Shown here one piece after another: positions 1 through 4,552 of a stretch of DNA of 8,061 nucleotides. The translations under genes and the position numbers were made by a program. The notes beneath the pieces were generated by a model. It was not told where the DNA came from and made no database searches. It saw nothing but the letters and a program-made list of their open reading frames with translations. Origin of the DNA: an uncultured Campylobacterota bacterium (GTDB taxonomy: Bacteria > Campylobacterota > Campylobacteria > Campylobacterales > Arcobacteraceae); contig CAIJNA010000227.1 of the NCBI GenBank assembly GCA_903821805.1, positions 1 to 8,061 of the forward strand, in the 5' to 3' direction. Position 1 is the first letter of the stretch, and every line of letters begins with the position of its first letter.

Positions 1-25
1 AAATCAAAAACAATCATAATTACTG

Positions 26-52
26 TTTAAAGTTAAAGCTATATTTAAAGTT
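26..52 (+). repeat. Two direct copies of TTTAAAGTT upstream of the promoter
   Basis: The 9-mer TTTAAAGTT occurs at 26-34 and again at 44-52, 18 bases start to start, directly upstream of the probable -10 box. In DNA this AT-rich, a chance match is quite possible. If functional, it could be a pair of binding sites or curved upstream promoter DNA. Confidence 0.3.
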
Positions 53-60
53 GATTATTG

Positions 61-66
61 TACAAT
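61..66 (+). promoter_or_regulatory. Probable -10 box of the promoter for the tRNA-Thr/tuf transcript
   Basis: TACAAT differs from the consensus TATAAT at one position and lies 21 bases before the first base of tRNA-Thr, which would place the transcript start around 72-74 and leave a leader of about 15 bases. No TTGACA-like -35 box is present at the expected distance. Campylobacterota sigma-70 promoters usually lack a conserved -35 box and rely on AT-rich upstream DNA, which is what is seen here. The box is part of a 10-bp perfect palindrome, ATTGTACAAT (57-66). The call is an inference from position and sequence. Confidence 0.45.
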
Positions 67-87
67 TCCCAACTTTTTTACAAATGA

Positions 88-162
88 GCCTGTGTAGCTC
101 AGGGGTAGAGCACTTCATTGGTAAGGAAGAGGTCGTAAGTTCAAGTCTTATCATAGGCTCCA
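88..162 (+). tRNA. tRNA-Thr, anticodon GGU
   Basis: A full cloverleaf can be folded by hand. The acceptor stem is 88-94 with 152-158 (one G-U pair). The D arm is GCTC 97-100 with GAGC 108-111. The anticodon stem is 113-117 with 125-129 around the 7-base loop 118-124, which holds the anticodon GGT at 120-122. The T stem is 135-139 with 147-151 around TTCAAGT. The discriminator base is T159 and CCA is encoded at 160-162. It reads ACC and ACU threonine codons. The last anticodon-stem pair (A117 with G125, standard positions 31 and 39) is an A.G mismatch; the other four pairs are sound. A tRNA-Thr just upstream of tuf is a common arrangement in bacteria, and the two are probably cotranscribed. 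Confidence 0.95.
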
Positions 163-175
163 GAGGTAACAAAAG

Positions 176-216
176 CCCTTTGAATAGATAAGCCAATGAC
201 TTATCTACTCAAAGGG
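176..216 (+). other. Long stem-loop between tRNA-Thr and tuf
   Basis: CCCTTTGA (176-183) pairs with TCAAAGGG (209-216), then after one A.C mismatch TAGATAAG (185-192) pairs with CTTATCTA (200-207), leaving the 7-base loop 193-199. That is 16 pairs in 17 positions. It starts 14 bases after the tRNA CCA end and finishes 34 bases before the tuf start codon. No run of T follows (GTCAAAAATT), so it does not look like an intrinsic terminator. Likely roles, by inference, are an RNase III or tRNA-processing site, or a structure that stabilises the 5' end of the tuf message. Confidence 0.7.
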
Positions 217-250
217 TCAAAAATTAAAAATATTCACAAAAGGAAAAAAA

Positions 251-1459
251 ATGGCAAAAGAAAAATTTGAAAGAAACAAACCGCACGTAAACATTGGTAC
301 AATTGGACACGTTGACCACGGTAAAACTACTTTAACAGCTGCAATTTCTGCAGTTCTTGCTGTAAAATTCGGTGGAGAAATGAAAGATTACGATCAAATC
401 GATAATGCTCCAGAAGAAAGAGAAAGAGGTATTACTATCGCTACTTCTCATATTGAGTATGAAACTGCTGCTAGACATTACGCTCACGTTGACTGTCCAG
501 GACATGCTGACTACGTTAAAAACATGATTACTGGTGCTGCGCAAATGGATGGAGCAATATTAGTTATTGCTGCAACTGATGGACCAATGGCACAAACAAG
601 AGAGCACATCCTTCTTTCTAAACAAGTTGGTGTACCTTACCTAGTTGTATTCTTAAATAAAGAAGATCAACTTGACGAAGATGATAAAGAAGAGATGTTA
701 GAGCTTGTAGAAATGGAAGTTAGAGAGCTTCTTTCTATGTATGATTTCCCAGGTGATGATACTCCAATTATTGCTGGTTCAGCATTCCAAGCTTTAAATG
801 AAGCTAAAGATGGTAAAGTTGGTGTATGGGCTGAGAAAGTTGTTGCATTAATGGACGCTGTAGATTCTTATATCCCAACTCCTACAAGAGATGTTGATCA
901 AGATTTCTTAATGCCAGTTGAAGATGTATTCTCTATCTCAGGAAGAGGAACTGTTGTTACTGGAAGAATTGAAAAAGGTACAGTTAAAATCGGTGAAGTT
1001 ATTGAAATCGTTGGTCTTAGAGAAACAATCAAAACTACTGTAACAGGTGTTGAGATGTTTAGAAAAGAGATGACTGAAGGTCTTGCTGGTGATAACTGTG
1101 GTCTTCTATTAAGAGGTGTTAAAAAAGAAGATGTTGAAAGAGGACAAGTTCTTATTAAACCAGGTACAATTACTCCACATACAAAATTCGAATGCGAAGT
1201 GTATATTCTTTCTAAAGAAGAGGGTGGAAGACATACTCCATTCTTTACTAACTATAGACCACAATTCTATGTTAGAACAACAGACGTTACAGGTTCAGTA
1301 ACACTTAACGATGGTGTAGAAATGGTTATGCCAGGTGATAATACGAAATTAACAGTTCAATTAGTTTCTCCAATTGCTCTTGAAGAGGGAACTAAGTTCG
1401 CTATCAGAGAAGGTGGAAGAACAGTTGGTGCTGGTGTTGTTTCTAAAATCATAGAATAG
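251..1459 (+). CDS. tuf: Translation elongation factor Tu
   Basis: EF-Tu is the cytoplasmic GTPase that carries aminoacyl-tRNA to the ribosomal A site; nucleotide exchange is by EF-Ts. The 402-residue product is a little longer than the 394 of E. coli and typical of this phylum. The GTP-binding domain (about 1-207) has the P-loop GHVDHGKT at 19-26, the switch region with RGITI from 59, DCPGH at 81-85 with the catalytic His85, NKED at 136-139 (NKCD in E. coli) and GSA at 176-178. Domains 2 and 3 follow; EGGRHTPFF in domain 3 is a family signature. Gln125 matches the kirromycin-site Gln of E. coli. An AAAGGA ribosome binding site ends 7 bases before ATG. It lies 88 bases after tRNA-Thr and 16 bases before rpmG. 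Only one tuf copy is visible here. Confidence 0.99.
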   Translation: MAKEKFERNKPHVNIGTIGHVDHGKTTLTAAISAVLAVKFGGEMKDYDQIDNAPEERERGITIATSHIEYETAARHYAHVDCPGHADYVKNMITGAAQMDGAILVIAATDGPMAQTREHILLSKQVGVPYLVVFLNKEDQLDEDDKEEMLELVEMEVRELLSMYDFPGDDTPIIAGSAFQALNEAKDGKVGVWAEKVVALMDAVDSYIPTPTRDVDQDFLMPVEDVFSISGRGTVVTGRIEKGTVKIGEVIEIVGLRETIKTTVTGVEMFRKEMTEGLAGDNCGLLLRGVKKEDVERGQVLIKPGTITPHTKFECEVYILSKEEGGRHTPFFTNYRPQFYVRTTDVTGSVTLNDGVEMVMPGDNTKLTVQLVSPIALEEGTKFAIREGGRTVGAGVVSKIIE

Positions 1460-1475
1460 TAAAGTAGTATTTATT

Positions 1476-1646
1476 ATGGCAAATGGAGTTAGAATAAAAA
1501 TAGGTTTGAAATGTGTAGAAACTGGTGATATCAACTATACAACAATGAAAAACCCTAAAACGCACACAGAAAAATTTGAAGTTAATAAGTATTCTCCAAG
1601 ATTGAGAAAACATACAATTCATAAAGAAGTTAAGTTAAAATCTTAA
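1476..1646 (+). CDS. rpmG: Large-subunit ribosomal protein L33 (bL33)
   Basis: This 56-residue protein, too small for many gene finders, reads MANGVRIKIG, then LKCVETGDINYTT, and ends HKEVKLKS, which matches the L33 family in length and pattern. L33 sits near the E site of the 50S subunit. Zinc-ribbon forms carry CxxC pairs; here only Cys13 remains, with Thr16 where the second Cys would be and Ser40 before PRLRKHT where related proteins often have Cys. It therefore probably does not bind zinc. The start at 1476 fits the family N-terminus, and the next ATG (1483) is out of frame. No convincing Shine-Dalgarno sequence precedes it. With the tuf stop only 16 bases upstream, translation is probably coupled to tuf. 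tuf-rpmG-tRNA-Trp-secE-nusG is a common gene order. Confidence 0.95.
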   Translation: MANGVRIKIGLKCVETGDINYTTMKNPKTHTEKFEVNKYSPRLRKHTIHKEVKLKS

Positions 1647-1656
1647 TTTCTAAATC

Positions 1657-1684
1657 AACAAGTAGGCTTAAATGCCTTCTTGTT
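1657..1684 (+). other. Stem-loop just upstream of tRNA-Trp
   Basis: AACAAG (1657-1662) pairs with CTTGTT (1679-1684), and after one T.T mismatch AGGC (1664-1667) pairs with GCCT (1674-1677), closing the loop TTAAAT. The stem has 10 pairs in 11 positions. It is followed by ATTTTA, a very short T run, and ends only 5 bases before the first base of tRNA-Trp. It could be a weak terminator or attenuator after tuf-rpmG, or a structure that helps 5' processing of the tRNA. The folding is seen in the sequence; the role is inferred. Confidence 0.6.
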
Positions 1685-1689
1685 ATTTT

Positions 1690-1765
1690 AGGTCAATAGC
1701 TCCAATGGTAGAGCATCGGATTCCAAATCCGAGTGTTGTGGGTTCGAGTCCCTCTTGACCTGCCA
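1690..1765 (+). tRNA. tRNA-Trp, anticodon CCA
   Basis: All stems pair. The acceptor stem AGGTCAA (1690-1696) pairs fully with TTGACCT (1755-1761). The D arm is GCTC 1699-1702 with GAGC 1711-1714. The anticodon stem 1716-1720 with 1728-1732 closes a 7-base loop holding CCA at 1723-1725. The T arm contains GGTTCGAGTCC. The discriminator is G1762, the usual identity base for bacterial tRNA-Trp, and CCA is encoded at 1763-1765. It reads UGG. It lies between rpmG and secE, the usual position for this tRNA, and is probably cut from the operon transcript. Confidence 0.97.
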
Positions 1766-1800
1766 CTAAAGAGAAAGATAGTGATAAATTAAAAGTAAAT

Positions 1801-1826
1801 ATTTTTTATTTTTATTTTTATTTTTT
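1801..1826 (+). repeat. T-rich low-complexity tract, A every 6-7 bases
   Basis: The tract consists of A followed by 5 or 6 T four times in a row (A at 1801, 1808, 1814 and 1820). It lies 35 bases after tRNA-Trp and 33 bases before the secE start. With no hairpin directly before it other than the tRNA itself, it is a poor intrinsic terminator. Campylobacterota promoters often carry T-rich upstream stretches, so it could be the upstream part of a secE promoter, but no convincing TATAAT follows (the nearest match is ATACAA at 1831-1836). Confidence 0.4.
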
Positions 1827-1846
1827 CACCATACAAGGTCAAATCG

Positions 1847-1852
1847 AAAAGG
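1847..1852 (+). promoter_or_regulatory. Ribosome binding site fixing the TTG start of secE
   Basis: AAAAGG ends 7 bases before TTG at 1860. The in-frame stop TAA at 1854-1856 lies between this site and the TTG, so no start further upstream is possible, and the next in-frame ATG falls within the membrane segment. Site and stop together make TTG the only workable start. Confidence 0.8.
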
Positions 1853-1859
1853 TTAAATT

Positions 1860-2042
1860 TTGAGTAAAATAAAAAACTATTATAAACATGCAAAAGATGA
1901 GTTAAATAAAGTAATATTTCCAATAAAAGAGCAAGTTAAGAGTGCTTATTTATCTGTTTTCGTTGTAGTGACTGTTATATCACTATTTTTAGCACTTATT
2001 GACGCAATAATGTCAGTAAGTTTATCATCTATAATGAACTAA
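1860..2042 (+). CDS. secE: Protein translocase subunit SecE
   Basis: SecE clamps and stabilises SecY in the SecYEG channel of the inner membrane. The product has 60 residues, the short single-membrane-span form found in most bacteria (E. coli has 127 residues and three spans). The cytoplasmic amphipathic part includes ELNKVIFPIKEQV at 14-26, the counterpart of the conserved E-L-x-K-V-x-x-P segment. One hydrophobic segment follows at about 29-53 (LSVFVVVTVISLF and onward). Translation starts at TTG, the only start available in this frame. The stop overlaps the AAGGA ribosome binding site of nusG, which begins 9 bases later, so the two genes are tightly coupled. The secE-nusG pair is highly conserved. 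Confidence 0.95.
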   Translation: MSKIKNYYKHAKDELNKVIFPIKEQVKSAYLSVFVVVTVISLFLALIDAIMSVSLSSIMN

Positions 2043-2051
2043 GGAATTTAA

Positions 2052-2579
2052 ATGGCACATAATTGGTATGCAATACAAACTCACTCTGGAAGTGAATTAA
2101 CAATAAAAAGAGCATTAGAAAGATTAAGTAGCGAATTAAATGATGGAAGAATTGATCAAGTACTAGTTCCTACAGAAGATTTAATCGAAATTAAAAAAGG
2201 TGCTAAAGTAATAATTGAAAAACCACTTTATTCTGCATATGTTTTTGCAAAAATTGATCTTGACACTGCACTTTGGCATGCAATTCAATCTATGCCTAAA
2301 GTTGGAAGATTTATCGGTGAGTCTAAAAAGCCTTCACCATTAAGTGAAAAAGATATTAATCAAATTATTGAAAAAGTTAATCATAGAGCTGCGGCTAAAC
2401 CAAGAATTTCATTCGATAAAGGTGAAATGGTTAGAATTAAAGATGGTTCATTTGCAAACTTTAACGGAAATGTAGAATCGTTTGATATGTCGTCTGGATT
2501 ATTAACACTAAATGTTTTAATATTCGGAAGAAATACACCAGTTGAGATCTCTTATACTCAAGTTGAGAGAGTAGGATAA
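2052..2579 (+). CDS. nusG: Transcription elongation and termination factor NusG
   Basis: NusG binds the RNA polymerase clamp and modulates pausing; through its C-terminal domain it contacts Rho or ribosomal protein S10. The 175 residues match the family (181 in E. coli). The NGN domain covers about 1-110 and begins with the signature WYAIQTHSGSE (5-15); PLYSAYVFAKI (58-68) matches the conserved PGYVFV-type strand. The KOW domain starts near residue 123 with KGEMVRIKDGSFANFNG. The ribosome binding site AAGGA (2041-2045) overlaps the secE stop. A 91-base spacer with a very long hairpin follows before rplK. It acts in the cytoplasm on the same polymerase whose beta subunit is encoded further down this operon. 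Confidence 0.98.
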   Translation: MAHNWYAIQTHSGSELTIKRALERLSSELNDGRIDQVLVPTEDLIEIKKGAKVIIEKPLYSAYVFAKIDLDTALWHAIQSMPKVGRFIGESKKPSPLSEKDINQIIEKVNHRAAAKPRISFDKGEMVRIKDGSFANFNGNVESFDMSSGLLTLNVLIFGRNTPVEISYTQVERVG

Positions 2580-2588
2580 TTTAAACCC

Positions 2589-2648
2589 ATAGGTATTAGG
2601 CAATAGTTACTAGCTTCTAACTAATTAGTAGTATTGCCTAATACCTAT
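2589..2648 (+). promoter_or_regulatory. Very long stem-loop in the rplK leader
   Basis: ATAGGTATTAGGCAATA (2589-2605) pairs without a mismatch with its complement at 2632-2648, giving 17 base pairs. The stem can extend past a bulged G2606 through T2607.G2631 and TACTA (2608-2612) with TAGTA (2626-2630), leaving a loop of 13 bases. It ends 8 bases before the AAAAGGA ribosome binding site of rplK and is not followed by a T run, so it is not a standard terminator. In E. coli the leader in front of rplK is where L1 represses translation of rplKA. This hairpin occupies the same position, but I see no recognisable L1-site motif. It could also be an RNase III processing site. Confidence 0.7.
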
Positions 2649-2670
2649 TTCAAAACAAAAAGGAATTAAA

Positions 2671-3096
2671 ATGGCAAAAAAAATACAAGGGCTTATTAAG
2701 CTTCAAATACCTGCAGGTGCTGCTAATCCATCACCACCAGTTGGACCAGCATTAGGTCAAAGAGGTGTTAATATTATGGAATTCTGTAAAGCTTTTAACG
2801 AAAGAACAAAAGTTAATGCAGGATTTAAAATACCAGTTATTATTACAGTTTATACTGATAAAAGTTTTACTTTTATAACTAAACAACCACCAATGAGTGA
2901 ACTTATTATGAAAGCTGCTGGAATCAAAAAAGGTAGTAGTAATGCACTTAAAAACAAAGTTGCAAAACTTTCTAAAGAAAAAGTATTAGAAATAGTAAAA
3001 CAAAAGATTGCTGACCTTAATACTAAAGATGTTGATCAAGCAGTTAAAATTGTTGAAGGTCAATGTAGAAGTATTGGTGTTGAAGTAGAAAAATAA
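2671..3096 (+). CDS. rplK: Large-subunit ribosomal protein L11 (uL11)
   Basis: L11 binds 23S rRNA helices 43-44 at the base of the L7/L12 stalk, where elongation factors and RelA act and where thiostrepton binds. The product is 141 residues, the usual length. The N-terminal domain contains PPVGPALGQRGVNI at 22-35, the core family signature, followed by the FCKAFNERT segment. KQPPMSELIMKAAG (71-84) leads to the C-terminal RNA-binding domain, which ends GQCRSIGVEVEK. The AAAAGGA ribosome binding site ends 7 bases before ATG. It is followed by rplA after 80 bases, the standard L11-L1 pair. Confidence 0.99.
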   Translation: MAKKIQGLIKLQIPAGAANPSPPVGPALGQRGVNIMEFCKAFNERTKVNAGFKIPVIITVYTDKSFTFITKQPPMSELIMKAAGIKKGSSNALKNKVAKLSKEKVLEIVKQKIADLNTKDVDQAVKIVEGQCRSIGVEVEK

Positions 3097-3118
3097 TCTA
3101 ATTATTTTTCATGTGCCG

Positions 3119-3144
3119 TTAAGACCACAAGGCTTTAAATGTGG
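3119..3144 (+). other. Competing hairpins in the rplK-rplA spacer
   Basis: Two overlapping folds are possible. In one, TTAAG (3119-3123) and CC (3125-3126) pair with GG (3131-3132) and TTTAA (3134-3138) around the loop ACAA, with one A.C mismatch. In the other, CCACA (3125-3129) pairs with TGTGG (3140-3144). They share 3125-3126 and so exclude each other. They lie 20 bases before the rplA ribosome binding site. Both are small, and their significance is uncertain. Confidence 0.35.
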
Positions 3145-3164
3145 TAGCAAAAATTAAATTATGC

Positions 3165-3169
3165 GAGGA
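3165..3169 (+). promoter_or_regulatory. Ribosome binding site deciding the rplA start
   Basis: GAGGA lies 7 bases before ATG at 3177, standard spacing. The open frame reaches back to a GTG at 3141, but no Shine-Dalgarno sequence precedes that codon and the extra 12 residues do not look like L1. The gene therefore starts at 3177. Confidence 0.85.
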
Positions 3170-3176
3170 AAAAATT

Positions 3177-3872
3177 ATGAGTAAAAGAATTAAATCACTA
3201 CTTACAAAAGTAGATTCAACTAAAGTATACAGCTTAACAGAAGCTGTAGATTGTGTAAAAACATTAGCATCTGCTAAATTCGACGAAACTGTTGAATTAG
3301 CAATTAATTTAAATGTTGATCCAAGACATGCTGACCAAATGATTAGAGGTTCAGTAGTTCTTCCTGCAGGAACTGGAAAAACAGTTAGAGTTGCAGTATT
3401 TGCAAAAGGTCTTAAAATGGACGAAGCAACTGCAGCTGGTGCTGACTTAGTTGGTAATGATGACCTAGTTGAGCAAATTCAAGCTGGTGTTATTAATTTT
3501 GATGTATTGATCGCAACTCCAGATACTATGGGACTTGTTGGTAAAATAGGTAGAATCCTTGGGCCAAAAGGTTTAATGCCGAATCCAAAAGTTGGAACTG
3601 TAACTATGGATGTTGCAAAAGCTGTTAAAGACGCTAAAGGTGGTCAAATCACTTATAGAGTAGATAAAAAAGGTATTATTCATGCAGGAATTGGAAAAGT
3701 TTCTTTTTCAGCTGAAGATATTTTAGCAAATGCTAGAACTTTAATGGGTGCTATTAATAGACAAAAACCTGCAACTGCAAAAGGTAAATATGTAACTACT
3801 GCTACTATTTCACTTACAATGAGTCCAGGTGTATCAATCAATCCAATTGAAATGATTGATATAAAAAACTAA
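3177..3872 (+). CDS. rplA: Large-subunit ribosomal protein L1 (uL1)
   Basis: L1 forms the mobile L1 stalk of the 50S subunit, which helps release E-site tRNA. In many bacteria it also represses its own operon by binding the mRNA. From ATG 3177 the product has 231 residues (E. coli 234). It begins MSKRIKSLLTKVD, and the family signature LGPKGLMPNPKVGTV is at 128-142. FDETVELAINLNVDPR (35-50) and LPAGTGKTVRVAVFAKG (62-78) are also typical. GKYV and SPGV near the C-terminus match the end of domain I. The longer reading from GTG 3141 would add 12 residues without support. The gene lies 80 bases after rplK and 108 bases before rplJ. Confidence 0.98.
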   Translation: MSKRIKSLLTKVDSTKVYSLTEAVDCVKTLASAKFDETVELAINLNVDPRHADQMIRGSVVLPAGTGKTVRVAVFAKGLKMDEATAAGADLVGNDDLVEQIQAGVINFDVLIATPDTMGLVGKIGRILGPKGLMPNPKVGTVTMDVAKAVKDAKGGQITYRVDKKGIIHAGIGKVSFSAEDILANARTLMGAINRQKPATAKGKYVTTATISLTMSPGVSINPIEMIDIKN

Positions 3873-3874
3873 TT

Positions 3875-3895
3875 AGCTAAATTATTAATTTAGCT
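3875..3895 (+). other. Palindromic hairpin after rplA
   Basis: AGCTAAATT (3875-3883) pairs perfectly with AATTTAGCT (3887-3895) around a 3-base loop, two bases after the rplA stop codon. TTTATCTT follows, a weak T-rich tail. It could be a weak terminator or a 3'-end stabiliser for the rplKA message, just before the L10 leader. It is AT-rich, so only moderately stable. Confidence 0.5.
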
Positions 3896-3902
3896 TTATC
3901 TT

Positions 3903-3957
3903 AAAACTAAAGACAGTGGGTTGGATAGAAATATCTACTAATTCCTACCGAAGTTTT
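3903..3957 (+). promoter_or_regulatory. Ribosomal protein L10 leader RNA (autoregulatory)
   Basis: The sequence AAAGACAGTGGG (3909-3920) and CCTACCGAAG (3944-3953) matches the conserved core of bacterial L10 leaders (AGACAGCAGG...CCTGCCGAGG in Bacillus, from memory). The outer helix AAAAC (3903-3907) pairs with GTTTT (3953-3957). The inner helix GTGGG (3916-3920) pairs with CCTAC (3944-3948). The asymmetric AGACA/CGAA loop between them looks like a kink-turn. A terminal stem TGGATA/TATCTA (3922-3927 with 3932-3937) is capped by the GNRA tetraloop GAAA. By known precedent, L10, or the L10-L7/L12 complex, binds this structure and lowers rplJL expression. The outer helix ends 23 bases before the rplJ start. 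Confidence 0.85.
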
Positions 3958-3980
3958 TTTGTTTTGAAAGTATGAAACTT

Positions 3981-4469
3981 ATGACTAAAGAAGAAAAAAA
4001 TATTATTGTAAATAATCTTACTGAAGAATTTAAAGCTGCAGGTTCGATTGTTGTTGTTAATTATAAAGGTTCAACACATAGAAATCTTGAAACTTTAAGG
4101 GTTACTGCAAAAGAATCAAGTGTTAAAGTTAGAGTTGCTAAAAATACTCTTGTAAACGTTGCACTTAAAAATGCTGATTTACCTTTACTTGACTTAAAAG
4201 CTGAGAATATGTTTATCTGGGCTAATGATCAAATCACTGCTTGTAAAGTTGCTGAAAAATTCGCATCAGAAAACAAAAGTACTTTTATCATCAAAGGTGG
4301 TATTATTGAAGGTCAAATTGCTGACGCTGCTAAAGTTAATGCATTTGCTAAATTACCAGGAAGAGAAGAATTACTTGGAATGCTTGCTTCTGTATGGATG
4401 GGACCTGTTAGAAACTTTACTATCGGTCTTGATGCTCTTAGAAGACAAAAAGAAGAAACTGCAGCTTAA
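3981..4469 (+). CDS. rplJ: Large-subunit ribosomal protein L10 (uL10)
   Basis: L10 anchors L7/L12 dimers to 23S rRNA beside L11, forming the stalk that recruits translation GTPases. From ATG 3981 the product has 162 residues and begins MTKEEKNIIVNNL, matching the usual N-terminus in this phylum. NYKGSTHRNLETLR (27-40) and VRVAKNTLVNVALKN correspond to the conserved RNA-binding part, and LPGREELLGML is a family motif. The C-terminal helix (NFTIGLDALRRQKEE) binds the L7/L12 N-terminal domains. A second ATG three codons upstream (3972) is in frame, but the only Shine-Dalgarno-like sequence (GAAAG, 3966-3970) is 1 base from it and 10 bases from ATG 3981, so the latter is preferred. The weak site is consistent with translational control by the L10 leader just upstream. 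Confidence 0.97.
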   Translation: MTKEEKNIIVNNLTEEFKAAGSIVVVNYKGSTHRNLETLRVTAKESSVKVRVAKNTLVNVALKNADLPLLDLKAENMFIWANDQITACKVAEKFASENKSTFIIKGGIIEGQIADAAKVNAFAKLPGREELLGMLASVWMGPVRNFTIGLDALRRQKEETAA

Positions 4470-4498
4470 TTATATTTAATAAAAAGCTAAAGTATGTG

Positions 4499-4518
4499 TT
4501 GTAAATATCTATTTACAA
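4499..4518 (+). other. Small hairpin in the rplJ-rplL spacer
   Basis: TTGTAAAT (4499-4506) pairs perfectly with ATTTACAA (4511-4518) around the loop ATCT. It lies 30 bases after the rplJ stop and 22 bases before the rplL ribosome binding site, with no T run after it. L7/L12 is needed in about four copies per ribosome against one L10, so rplL must be translated more efficiently. A small stem that isolates the rplL initiation region would fit, but this is inference and the stem is AT-rich. Confidence 0.4.
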
Positions 4519-4552
4519 GAACAATTATAAGAAAAATAACAAGGACATTAAA

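Noticed and set aside
136..139. EF-Tu NKED instead of NKCD (residue positions) as an unusual GTPase motif
   Set aside because: The NKxD motif is intact, and the variable third residue is tolerated in bacterial EF-Tu; not a functional oddity.
332..544. Open frame on the - strand, 70 residues
   Set aside because: It is antisense to the conserved GTPase domain of tuf, with no ribosome binding site or recognisable protein pattern; a shadow of the real gene.
1116..1301. Open frame on the + strand inside tuf
   Set aside because: It is out of frame within conserved EF-Tu domain 2/3 coding sequence, and its Lys/Leu-rich translation is typical of a shifted AT-rich frame.
3141..3176. GTG at 3141 as the rplA start (12 extra residues)
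   Set aside because: No Shine-Dalgarno sequence precedes it, whereas GAGGA correctly precedes ATG 3177, where the protein begins with a normal L1 N-terminus.
3972..3980. ATG 3972 as the rplJ start
   Set aside because: The only purine-rich site is 1 base away, too close. ATG 3981 has usable spacing and gives the usual MTK-type L10 N-terminus. The choice is not fully certain.
4225..4479. Open frame on the + strand inside rplJ
   Set aside because: It overlaps the conserved 3' half of rplJ in another frame, is low-complexity Leu/Lys-rich, and has no initiation signal.
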